DNA of 5,532 bases, taken from the NCBI GenBank assembly GCA_964585245.1, contig CAZPCV010000050.1, forward strand, positions 1 to 5,532, read 5' to 3'. Source of the DNA: CAZEDL01 sp964585245. Lineage in GTDB: Bacteria > Patescibacteriota > Patescibacteriia > Magasanikbacterales > GWA2-37-8. Numbering within the stretch: position 1 is the stretch's first letter; the number at the start of each line of letters is the position of its first letter. Below, piece after piece: positions 1 through 5,532 of this stretch. Below the pieces are notes generated by a model, which was given only the letters and a program-made list of their open reading frames with translations, searched no databases and had not been told where the DNA came from. The position numbers and the translations under genes are program-made.

Positions 1-964
1 GTAGCACGGGCTTGTCGCCATTTTTGTCTACGCTTTTTAATTCTTTTTTATACAGTTCTCGATTGTTGGCGATGCTGTTGTTGGCCAGCGTCAAAATTTC
101 GGCGGTAGAGCGATAATTGGTTTCGAGCTTGAATAATTTGGCCCCGGGATAATCGTGTTCGAATTGTAAAATGTTTTGGATATCGGCCGCGCGAAACGAA
201 TAAATACTCTGGGCGTCATCGCCCACCACCAGGATATTACCATGCACGGCAGCCAGGCGCTTGATAATGGCGGATTGCAATTTATTAGTGTCCTGATATT
301 CGTCGACTAGAATATATTTAAATTGTTCCGAATATTTGTGGCCGATTTCGGACTGATTCAATAGCACTAAAAAATAAACAAGCAAATCATCAAAATCCAT
401 GGCGTTCGCAGATCGTTTGGCGCGCTCGTATTCGGTGGCCACGGCACTGATATCGCTTTCGATATGCTGCCAAGCGTTATATTTGCTATCGAGCACCTCG
501 GCGATAGTGGTCGAGGCGTTGCGCGCAAAACTAAAGATGGACAAAAGCACTCCGGCGGAAGGAAACTTTTTACTGCTGCCGATTTTTAATTTCTTTAAAC
601 AATTTTTTAACAGCGCTTGGCTGTCGTCGCCGTCTAAGACCGTGAAATTATTCTTGTAACCAAGAAGCGGCGCATATAGTTTGAGAAGCCGAAAAGCGAC
701 ACTATGAAATGTGCCGGACCACGGCAGTTTTGGCAGGCCAGTGAGCGCTTCTACCCGCTTGGTCATTTCGGCGGCCGCTCGATTGGTAAACGTGAGGAGC
801 AAAATCTGCGATGGCGACACCCCTTGTTCCAACAAATAGCTGACTCGATAGGTGATCGTACGCGTTTTGCCGCTGCCGGCACCAGCCAAGACTAAACAAG
901 GGCCGTCGCCCAAAGTGACGACGGCTAATTGTTCGGAGTTAAGTTCGGCGGAATAATCAATCAT
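1..964 (-). CDS. UvrD/PcrA/Rep-family superfamily 1A DNA helicase, N-terminal part (gene runs off left edge)
   Basis: This is the N-terminal 321 residues of an ATP-dependent 3'-5' DNA helicase of the UvrD/PcrA/Rep family, which acts in nucleotide excision repair, mismatch repair or replication restart. The frame is open to the window edge, so the C-terminal half (motifs V and VI) is not visible. Visible motifs in order: Q-motif LNSEQ (8-12), Walker A GAGSGKT (28-34), motif Ia TFTNRAAAEM (58-67), motif Ic GTFHS (84-88), MDFDDLL (189-195), motif II/Walker B VDEYQDTN (220-227), motif III GDDAQSIYSFRAADI (248-262), and motif IV ETNYRS (281-286). All expected ATPase residues are present. Motif III has RAAD where RGAD/RGAN is commoner. 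The ATG at 964-962 sits just before the Q-motif, as usual in the family. It lies 12 bases after the stop of the upstream membrane-protein gene, which suggests cotranscription. No clear ribosome binding site is seen. The family is certain; UvrD, PcrA and Rep cannot be told apart from this half. Confidence 0.95.
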   Translation of the reverse strand, partial: MIDYSAELNSEQLAVVTLGDGPCLVLAGAGSGKTRTITYRVSYLLEQGVSPSQILLLTFTNRAAAEMTKRVEALTGLPKLPWSGTFHSVAFRLLKLYAPLLGYKNNFTVLDGDDSQALLKNCLKKLKIGSSKKFPSAGVLLSIFSFARNASTTIAEVLDSKYNAWQHIESDISAVATEYERAKRSANAMDFDDLLVYFLVLLNQSEIGHKYSEQFKYILVDEYQDTNKLQSAIIKRLAAVHGNILVVGDDAQSIYSFRAADIQNILQFEHDYPGAKLFKLETNYRSTAEILTLANNSIANNRELYKKELKSVDKNGDKPVL

Positions 965-976
965 GGTCTTGGGGTC

Positions 977-3304
977 TTACCTAGCTTTTTTAGTGGTCGG
1001 GGCCGGCGTAGTATCCGCTGACGCATCAGAAGGAGCAGAGAGACTATTAATCTTGGCTATCAATTCTTTATTCCCTGGGTTAAGCACCAGGACTTTGCGA
1101 TATAATTCCAACGCTTCCGCTTTTTTCCCTTGTCGCTCTTTGAGCACGGCGAGCGAGAATAACCCGTCGGAATGACTGGGATTAAGGTAGACCGCTTGCT
1201 GGAACAACACCTCGGCAATCGCTTCGTAATTCTCGCCTTTGCCATTGAAATAATAGCGACCGAACTGCACCAGATAATCAGCATTATTTTTGCCATAGGC
1301 AAAGCCGCGCTGCAAGGATTCCAGAGCCTCTTTGGTTTTACCCTGGGCTTCATACACAATCCCCAAGCGCACATACGCCTCTAAGAAATTGGGTTTGAGT
1401 GTAATTGCTCGGTTCAGATCAGCGATCGCTTCGGGATACTGCTTGTTGCTAGCGTGAATATTGGATAGGGATACCTGAATAATCGGATTAGCGGGATCCA
1501 ATTCAACAGCGCGCGTTAAAGATTGTGCAATCCACGTAGCCGCATCGGGCGTCACCGAGGTGGCGGCAGTGTAAGCGGTCGAGAGCAGCTGCCAGCCAGC
1601 AACATTAGTCGGTGCGATCGTGGTGGCAGTTTTGGCAGATTGAATCGCGGCCGAGAGAGACAGATAGCTTTCGTTGACACGTTTTTCATCCTGGCTTAAT
1701 TCTACTGCCTTTGCGAGCCACGCATCACCCAAATTAAGATAGAAGAACGCCCGGCTCCCATTGAGTTCGATGGCTTTGTTTAGCAGTGTAATCCGATCGT
1801 CGAGTTTGGCCGTAGTGCTTTTGGTATAGACTAGTTCAGCCGTTATAAAGCGGGTAAAGTAAATACCGAGCACGATAATACCTGTAAAAATCAGAATAAA
1901 TCCAAACGACAGAATGAGCGCGTATTGTGGCGTGGTTCGTAATGATATTTCCTTGTAGCTAACCGGCGTACTTCCTAGCGCGAAACTGGCTGAAACCAAA
2001 CAGGCTGCTAATGCCCAAAACAATACCAGATGCGCCGCACCGAGACTGAGGACACACACCCCCACCGCCAGCATGAGCCAACATACAGTGACTCCCCAAA
2101 AAATAAGTGGAGATTCATCGGGGGGTGTACTGGTAAATTCCCCGGGAATACTGTAACCGCCCAATTTTCTTATATCCTGAATGGTTTTAAACCAGGTAGC
2201 AAACACTACACCAAGTATAATAAGCATGATTCCGATCCACAATAACGATGACACTAGGCCGTTTTCGGTAAGCCAATCGAGCGCAGTACTCGCCGAATGA
2301 TAAAAACGGCTGGTCCAAAAAGGCTCCAAATTCAGCTCGGCCGGGCGCAACAACGAAAAATTATAAATATAGGTACCAGGGCCCGTGCCAACAATGCGAT
2401 TCTTCCAACTCCCCTTCACAAAGGCATCGTGGGCGATATTCCATGAATAGGTATACCCCAGATTTACTTCGGCCGGCCGGCGCGAAGTGAACCAGGCAGG
2501 TGTACCGAGCACAGAAAATAAAATGGCCCCTACCAACAAACCGAACGCCAGCGAAGACCACCAGGAGCGCAACTGATCAAGATAGGTAAGAAAAAATATC
2601 AAGGACAACGCTACTGCGACGGCCAACAATATCCATATAACCGAAAACCCGATTAGCAGTATCCCCGCTAAGCTCAAAACTAGCACTACTGCAGAGAGCA
2701 GTGTGACCGGCAACGAAGTACGGCGAATAGCAAGCATTGTCAAAGCCGCCACCACCAAAATAATTAAAAATAATCCCCAAACAGTATTAGAAACGGCCAG
2801 CGGATTAATAGCCAATAAACTGGCCGGAAGATTAAACCAATTGAAGGTGCGACACATAAAATAAAGCACCCCCACTAACCCCGAAGACAGGATAATCAAC
2901 AGACAATTAAATACCTGACGCAGCGACACCACGTGCTGTACCAACAACCAATAATAAATAATAAACGCACTGAGCGCTAAAAAAGAAATTCCCAAAAAAG
3001 AGAAGTCGCCAAAAAAACTTTCGTAGGGAGAGAGTGACAGAGCACTCCCAAATAACATCGCTATCCATAACGCTACCAGCGGTAAATCCAGTGGGGTGCG
3101 ACGCCAGGACAAGTGTTTCAACAGTACCGAACGGCCCAAAAAACACATGAGTGCGGCAAATGTACAAAAGTAAAAGGCTGTATATTTCGGCAGTTCGAAC
3201 AATTCAGTGGTAGCCGGAGTAAAAATAAGCGGCACGACCGCGAGCGTGGCGTAAAGGAAAAATATCTCTAACCGTTTAAGTATTCTAGTGAAAGTGGAGT
3301 CCAT
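977..3304 (-). CDS. O-antigen ligase/polymerase-like (Wzy_C type) membrane protein with C-terminal TPR domain
   Basis: This 775-residue protein has two parts. Residues 1-490 contain about 13 hydrophobic segments, near 12-28, 41-57, 72-91, 101-123, 129-150, 171-192, 197-217, 218-240, 250-267, 350-370, 399-418, 421-442 and 461-484. Between the ninth and tenth is a large loop (268-349) carrying GTGPGTYIY (306-314) and HSAS...LTENGL (336-350), the pattern of the O-antigen ligase/Wzy polymerase superfamily. These enzymes join or polymerise lipid-linked glycans on the outer face of the cytoplasmic membrane. Charged residues (RR at 194-195, KTIQDIRK at 373-380) fit N-in topology with the loop outside. 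Residues about 500-755 form roughly six TPR-like repeats (for example AVELDPANP at 599-607, AITLKPNFLEAYVRLG at 633-648, VLVLNPGN at 738-745). By the same topology the TPRs lie outside the membrane, probably as a partner-binding platform. The tail (757-775) is Ser/Thr/Pro/Ala-rich with a basic end. The ATG start has no clear Shine-Dalgarno. Substrate is unknown; a surface or S-layer glycosylation role is inference. Confidence 0.8.
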   Translation of the reverse strand: MDSTFTRILKRLEIFFLYATLAVVPLIFTPATTELFELPKYTAFYFCTFAALMCFLGRSVLLKHLSWRRTPLDLPLVALWIAMLFGSALSLSPYESFFGDFSFLGISFLALSAFIIYYWLLVQHVVSLRQVFNCLLIILSSGLVGVLYFMCRTFNWFNLPASLLAINPLAVSNTVWGLFLIILVVAALTMLAIRRTSLPVTLLSAVVLVLSLAGILLIGFSVIWILLAVAVALSLIFFLTYLDQLRSWWSSLAFGLLVGAILFSVLGTPAWFTSRRPAEVNLGYTYSWNIAHDAFVKGSWKNRIVGTGPGTYIYNFSLLRPAELNLEPFWTSRFYHSASTALDWLTENGLVSSLLWIGIMLIILGVVFATWFKTIQDIRKLGGYSIPGEFTSTPPDESPLIFWGVTVCWLMLAVGVCVLSLGAAHLVLFWALAACLVSASFALGSTPVSYKEISLRTTPQYALILSFGFILIFTGIIVLGIYFTRFITAELVYTKSTTAKLDDRITLLNKAIELNGSRAFFYLNLGDAWLAKAVELSQDEKRVNESYLSLSAAIQSAKTATTIAPTNVAGWQLLSTAYTAATSVTPDAATWIAQSLTRAVELDPANPIIQVSLSNIHASNKQYPEAIADLNRAITLKPNFLEAYVRLGIVYEAQGKTKEALESLQRGFAYGKNNADYLVQFGRYYFNGKGENYEAIAEVLFQQAVYLNPSHSDGLFSLAVLKERQGKKAEALELYRKVLVLNPGNKELIAKINSLSAPSDASADTTPAPTTKKAR

Positions 3305-3332
3305 ACGGAGTATTTATGAGAAAAAAATTCTT

Positions 3333-3361
3333 TATGTAGACTATGATTCTTTTCTATTCAA
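3333..3361 (-). promoter_or_regulatory. Candidate promoter for the membrane protein-helicase unit
   Basis: Read on the minus strand, TTGAAT (3361-3356) is followed after 17 bases by TACATA (3338-3333). The -35 match is good in its first half and the spacer is ideal, but the -10 matches the consensus poorly (3 of 6). It would start transcription about 20-25 bases before the ATG at 3304. This is the best placed candidate for the minus-strand genes, but the match is weak. Confidence 0.3.
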
Positions 3362-3428
3362 GGGTTGATTCAAAATTGCGGTCATTATAACAGATACCAC
3401 CCGTAGATGTAAAAATATGACCAGATAA

Positions 3429-3457
3429 TTGATTTTTGAGCAAAAATACGCTAGTAT
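3429..3457 (+). promoter_or_regulatory. Candidate sigma70-type promoter for tgt
   Basis: TTGATT (3429-3434) and TAGTAT (3452-3457) are separated by exactly 17 bases, each matching the consensus at four of six positions. Transcription would begin near 3463-3465, leaving a leader of only about 11-13 nt before the ATG at 3476. Such a short leader fits the lack of a Shine-Dalgarno sequence in front of this gene. Confidence 0.45.
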
Positions 3458-3475
3458 TGGCGCAGATTAACTACT

Positions 3476-4684
3476 ATGCCTACACGATTATTCTCGGTGC
3501 TCCACCAAGACAAACACAGCCGCGCCCGTACCGGTCTCATCAAAACCGATCACGGCGATATTTTGACGCCAATTTTCATGCCGGTTGGTACACAGGCGAG
3601 CGTCAAGACATTAGATCAAAGCGACCTAACAGCCATGAACGCTCAGATTATTTTGGGCAATACCTACCATTTGCATTTGCGCCCCGGCGAAGATCTGATC
3701 GCGGAACAAGGCGGGCTGCACCGCTTCATGAACTGGCAACGGCCAATACTTACCGATAGCGGGGGGTTTCAAGTGTTTAGTTTAGGCACCAAAAAACAAG
3801 GCGAAAAGAAATCTGATTCGCCAAATTCCCAAGGCCAATTGGTCACGATTGACGAAGAAGGTGTTACCTTTACGTCACATCTCGACGGCTCACGACATCG
3901 CTTTACCCCGGAAACGGCGATTGATATCCAAAAAAAGATCGGCGCCGATATTATTATGGCTTTTGACGAATGCACGCGTGATACGGCTAGTTATGATACG
4001 GCGGTAGCGGCGATGGAACGAACACATCGCTGGGCCAAACGTTCTCTTGACGCGCACTTGGCAAATCCTGCCCCTCATGGGTATCGCCAATTATTATTTG
4101 GTATTGTGCAAGGCGCCAAGCATCGGGATCTGCGAGAAGCTTCGGCCAAATTCGTGAGCTCGCTCGATTTCGATGGAGTAGCCATTGGCGGCGAGTCGAT
4201 TGGTTATAATATGGCGGCCACGGCCGAAATTTTGGATTGGGTCTATCCGCTCTTGCCACCCGAAAAACCCCACTACGCGATGGGTCTGGGCTTATCCCCC
4301 GCTGATTTATTGGTGGCCGTAGAGCACGGTGTAGATATGTTCGACTGTGTCGCCCCTACGCGTCTCGCGCGCCACGGCATGTTGTATGTAACGCCCGATA
4401 CCATTAAAAATCAGCAGCTCCCGGCTAATCGATACCGCTTGAATATCAAAAACGCCAGCTTTAGAAAGGATCTGCGACCAATTGACGAAACCTGCGCGTG
4501 CTCCACGTGTCAACAGTATACCCGCAGCTACCTGCACCATTTATTTGCGGCCGACGAACTATCGGCTCTGCGGCTCTCTAGCCTTCATAATCTGCATTTT
4601 TTACTGAATTTAATGAACAAAACAAGAGAGGCGATTGCCAACAATGCGTTTGCAGAACTTAAAAAAGAATGGATCATAGCTTGA
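3476..4684 (+). CDS. tgt: tRNA-guanine(34) transglycosylase (queuine/preQ1 tRNA-ribosyltransferase)
   Basis: This 402-residue enzyme exchanges guanine for a 7-deazaguanine base at the wobble position (G34) of tRNAs with GUN anticodons, in the queuosine pathway. Conserved pieces: GNTYHLHLRPG (61-71); LTDSGGFQVFSLG (92-104), with D94 as the base-contacting aspartate; AFDECT (162-167), with D164 and C166; GIVQG (209-213); MFDCVAPTRLARHG (288-301), with D290 as the catalytic nucleophile; and a zinc site of C340, C342, C345 and H371. The enzyme therefore looks active. Three oddities: about 16 extra Lys/Ser-rich residues follow FSLG (about 105-124); the base-recognition loop reads IGGESIGYN (237-245) where typical bacterial enzymes have GGLAVGE or GGLSVGE; and MGLGLSPADL (269-278) is one residue longer than the usual MGVGxPEDL. 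The ATG at 3476 gives the standard N-terminus and lacks a Shine-Dalgarno. The TGA stop overlaps the rplA promoter. No queuosine biosynthesis gene is nearby, so the base is probably made elsewhere or salvaged. Confidence 0.96.
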   Translation: MPTRLFSVLHQDKHSRARTGLIKTDHGDILTPIFMPVGTQASVKTLDQSDLTAMNAQIILGNTYHLHLRPGEDLIAEQGGLHRFMNWQRPILTDSGGFQVFSLGTKKQGEKKSDSPNSQGQLVTIDEEGVTFTSHLDGSRHRFTPETAIDIQKKIGADIIMAFDECTRDTASYDTAVAAMERTHRWAKRSLDAHLANPAPHGYRQLLFGIVQGAKHRDLREASAKFVSSLDFDGVAIGGESIGYNMAATAEILDWVYPLLPPEKPHYAMGLGLSPADLLVAVEHGVDMFDCVAPTRLARHGMLYVTPDTIKNQQLPANRYRLNIKNASFRKDLRPIDETCACSTCQQYTRSYLHHLFAADELSALRLSSLHNLHFLLNLMNKTREAIANNAFAELKKEWIIA

Positions 4685-4713
4685 CAAATCCTATTTTTTC
4701 CGCTATATATAAT
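4681..4713 (+). promoter_or_regulatory. Strong sigma70-type promoter of rplA, overlapping the tgt stop
   Basis: A perfect -35 hexamer TTGACA (4681-4686) includes the TGA stop of tgt (4682-4684). It is followed by the -10 tract TATATATAAT (4704-4713). TATATA at 4704-4709 gives a 17-bp spacer. The perfect TATAAT at 4708-4713 would give 21 bp, so the first or an intermediate register is more likely used. The expected transcription start is about 4715-4721, just ahead of the L1-binding leader. This is the best promoter in the window, fitting a highly expressed ribosomal protein gene. Confidence 0.85.
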
Positions 4714-4724
4714 GCACTTTATTC

Positions 4725-4766
4725 TATGTGGGATCCTGGGTCACTCCCGGGAGTTTGCACCACGTA
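4725..4766 (+). promoter_or_regulatory. Ribosomal protein L1 mRNA leader (autoregulatory L1-binding site)
   Basis: The leader can fold into an outer 7-bp helix, UAUGUGG (4725-4731) with CCACGUA (4760-4766), one U-G wobble. The inner 7-bp helix is UCCUGGG (4734-4740) with CCCGGGA (4746-4752), capped by the loop UCACU. Between them is an asymmetric internal loop, GA on the left (4732-4733) and GUUUGCA on the right (4753-4759). The resulting strands GUGGGA and UUUGCACCAC closely resemble the L1-binding part of the 23S rRNA L1 stalk, which in E. coli, from memory, reads GGUGGGAG and UUGAAAUACCACC. L1 is known to repress its own mRNA by binding such a rRNA mimic. The element lies between promoter and start codon, ending 12 nt before the ATG, where bound L1 could block ribosome loading. 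Position, fold and sequence agree; L1 binding itself is inference. Confidence 0.85.
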
Positions 4767-4778
4767 ACCAACACTTCT

Positions 4779-5459
4779 ATGTCCAAACGGATGAAAGCGC
4801 TTGCGACCAAAGTCGACAAGCAAAAAGTCTACGGCTGGGATGAAGCCGTCAAATTAGTCAAAGAAACCAGCGGCGTTAAATTCGACGCCAGCGTGGAAGT
4901 TCATGCCAACCTGGGTATCGACCCAAAAAAAGGCGAGCAGCAGATCCGCGCCACCGCCACCCTGCCACACGGCACGGGCAAAAGTAAAAAAGTAGCCGCC
5001 TTTGTCTCTCCAGAAAAAGAAAAAGAGGCCAAAGAGGCAGGCGCTGACTTCGTCTACGGCGAAGAAGAAATCAAAAAAATCAAAGACACCGGCAAGATCG
5101 AATTCGATGTCGCTGTGACGACCCCGGACATGATGCCTAAATTGGCCGCAATCGCCAAAGTGCTCGGCCCGAAAGGTTTAATGCCGAATCCAAAAACCGA
5201 AACCGTCAGCCCACAAGTTAAAAAAATGGTAGAAGAATTGAAAAAAGGTAAAATTACCTTCAAAAACGATGATACCAGCAATATTCACTTGTCGATCGGC
5301 AAAATCAGCTTCAGCGAAGCACAGCTCAAAGAAAACCTAGCCGCTATTATCGATGTGATCAAAAAATCCAAGCCAGCCACCGCCAAAGGCACCTATATCA
5401 AAAATTTGATTTTGTGCTCTAGTATGGGCCCGGCGATCCGGATCAGCACCGAAGGTTAA
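4779..5459 (+). CDS. rplA: 50S ribosomal protein L1 (uL1)
   Basis: This 226-residue protein is full length for bacterial L1 (about 230). It builds the mobile L1 stalk of the large subunit, helps deacylated tRNA leave the E site, and represses its own mRNA. Visible conserved pieces: the N-terminus MSKRMKAL; KFDASVEVHANLGID (34-48), with the RNA-contacting F35 and E40; LPHGTGK (62-68); the signature LGPKGLMPNPK (129-139); and the C-terminal RNA-binding strand SSMGPAIRI (214-222), with Ser in place of the usual Thr in the TMG triad, a mild change. The start is ATG 4779: this matches the family N-terminus, whereas the in-frame GTG at 4728 would add 17 unrelated residues encoded by the L1-binding leader. 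There is no Shine-Dalgarno. The gene has its own promoter and terminator and is not preceded by rplK (L11), its usual partner, so it appears monocistronic. Expression is probably controlled by L1 feedback. Confidence 0.97.
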   Translation: MSKRMKALATKVDKQKVYGWDEAVKLVKETSGVKFDASVEVHANLGIDPKKGEQQIRATATLPHGTGKSKKVAAFVSPEKEKEAKEAGADFVYGEEEIKKIKDTGKIEFDVAVTTPDMMPKLAAIAKVLGPKGLMPNPKTETVSPQVKKMVEELKKGKITFKNDDTSNIHLSIGKISFSEAQLKENLAAIIDVIKKSKPATAKGTYIKNLILCSSMGPAIRISTEG

Positions 5460-5475
5460 AACTATACCTATTCTC

Positions 5476-5511
5476 AAAACCACCCTTCACAAATAAGGGT
5501 GGTTTTATTTT
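5476..5511 (+). terminator. Rho-independent terminator of rplA
   Basis: A perfect 12-bp inverted repeat, AAAACCACCCTT (5476-5487) and AAGGGTGGTTTT (5495-5506), with a 7-nt loop, ends in a T-rich run (TTTTATTTT). It begins 16 bases after the rplA stop. The symmetric A and T flanks mean it could also work for a convergent gene from the right. The last 21 bases of the window hold nothing recognisable. Confidence 0.9.
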
Positions 5512-5532
5512 CCTCCGCCTTGGCAACCGCGA

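Larger units (their letters stand above)
3305..3475. promoter_or_regulatory. Divergent intergenic region between the membrane-protein gene and tgt
   Basis: This 171-bp AT-rich spacer must hold promoters for both directions. I see no small ORF, tRNA or terminator hairpin in it. Besides the two promoter candidates listed separately, a plus-strand TATAAC at 3386-3391 with TTGATT at 3365-3370 (15-bp spacer, short of ideal) is a second possible tgt promoter. It would give a leader of about 75-80 nt. A 6-bp inverted repeat, GGTCAT (3380-3385) and ATGACC (3417-3422), overlaps this area. It is short enough to be chance. Confidence 0.6.

Noticed and set aside
399..659. Plus-strand open frame of 86 codons
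   Set aside because: It lies antisense inside the helicase gene, whose frame carries all expected helicase motifs. The plus-strand translation resembles no family.
3392..3475. preQ1 riboswitch ahead of tgt
   Set aside because: The ACCACCC and A-rich stretch is faintly suggestive, but I cannot form the preQ1-I hairpin and pseudoknot pairing, and the better promoter candidate starts downstream of it.
3436..3759. Plus-strand open frame of 107 codons overlapping the tgt start
   Set aside because: It is an alternative frame of tgt, rich in Arg and Pro as typical of out-of-frame reading. The tgt frame has clear catalytic motifs.
4744..4753. Perfect palindrome CTCCCGGGAG as a protein operator
   Set aside because: Most of it is better explained as the 3' strand of the inner helix of the L1-binding RNA, which pairs with 4734-4740.
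4682..4780. Reading the tgt TGA as glycine (recoded UGA)
   Set aside because: The frame stays open past TGA, but Tgt is already full length (402 residues) and the downstream bases are a promoter and the L1 leader. No gene here has an internal in-frame TGA.

Overview
The window looks like chromosomal housekeeping DNA from a bacterium, most plausibly a member of the Candidate Phyla Radiation (Patescibacteria, perhaps the Parcubacteria side). That placement is inference. It rests on a membrane O-antigen ligase/polymerase-like protein fused to TPR repeats, an rplA that stands alone instead of following rplK, variant Tgt motifs, and four genes without a recognisable Shine-Dalgarno sequence. The best promoter is an ordinary sigma70 type (TTGACA / TATA-rich), which argues against Bacteroidota despite the missing Shine-Dalgarno sites. 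TGA is used as a normal stop (end of tgt), so this is not one of the CPR lineages that read UGA as glycine.

Layout. Positions 1-964 (minus) hold the first 321 codons of a UvrD/PcrA/Rep-type DNA helicase that runs off the left edge. Twelve bases upstream of it, on the same strand, is a 775-residue polytopic membrane protein with a C-terminal TPR domain (977-3304). The two probably form one transcription unit. A 171-bp divergent intergenic region (3305-3475) separates them from the plus-strand genes. Next come tgt (3476-4684), the tRNA-guanine transglycosylase, and rplA (4779-5459), ribosomal protein uL1.

The rplA unit is the best-resolved part. A strong promoter has its -35 box overlapping the tgt stop codon. 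A structured 5' leader (4725-4766) reproduces the L1-binding fold of the 23S rRNA L1 stalk: two helices joined by an asymmetric loop, with GUGGGA on the left strand and UUUGCACCAC on the right. The coding sequence starts at ATG 4779, and a perfect 12-bp hairpin followed by a T-rich stretch closes the unit. This looks like a self-contained, autoregulated, monocistronic rplA operon. A longer reading frame from GTG 4728 would translate the regulatory RNA and is almost certainly not the real start.

No mobile elements, CRISPR arrays, tRNA or rRNA genes were seen. The main points for a second look are the L1 leader, the altered base-recognition loop and extra insertion in Tgt, the displaced catalytic-loop motif in the membrane protein, and the general absence of Shine-Dalgarno sequences.
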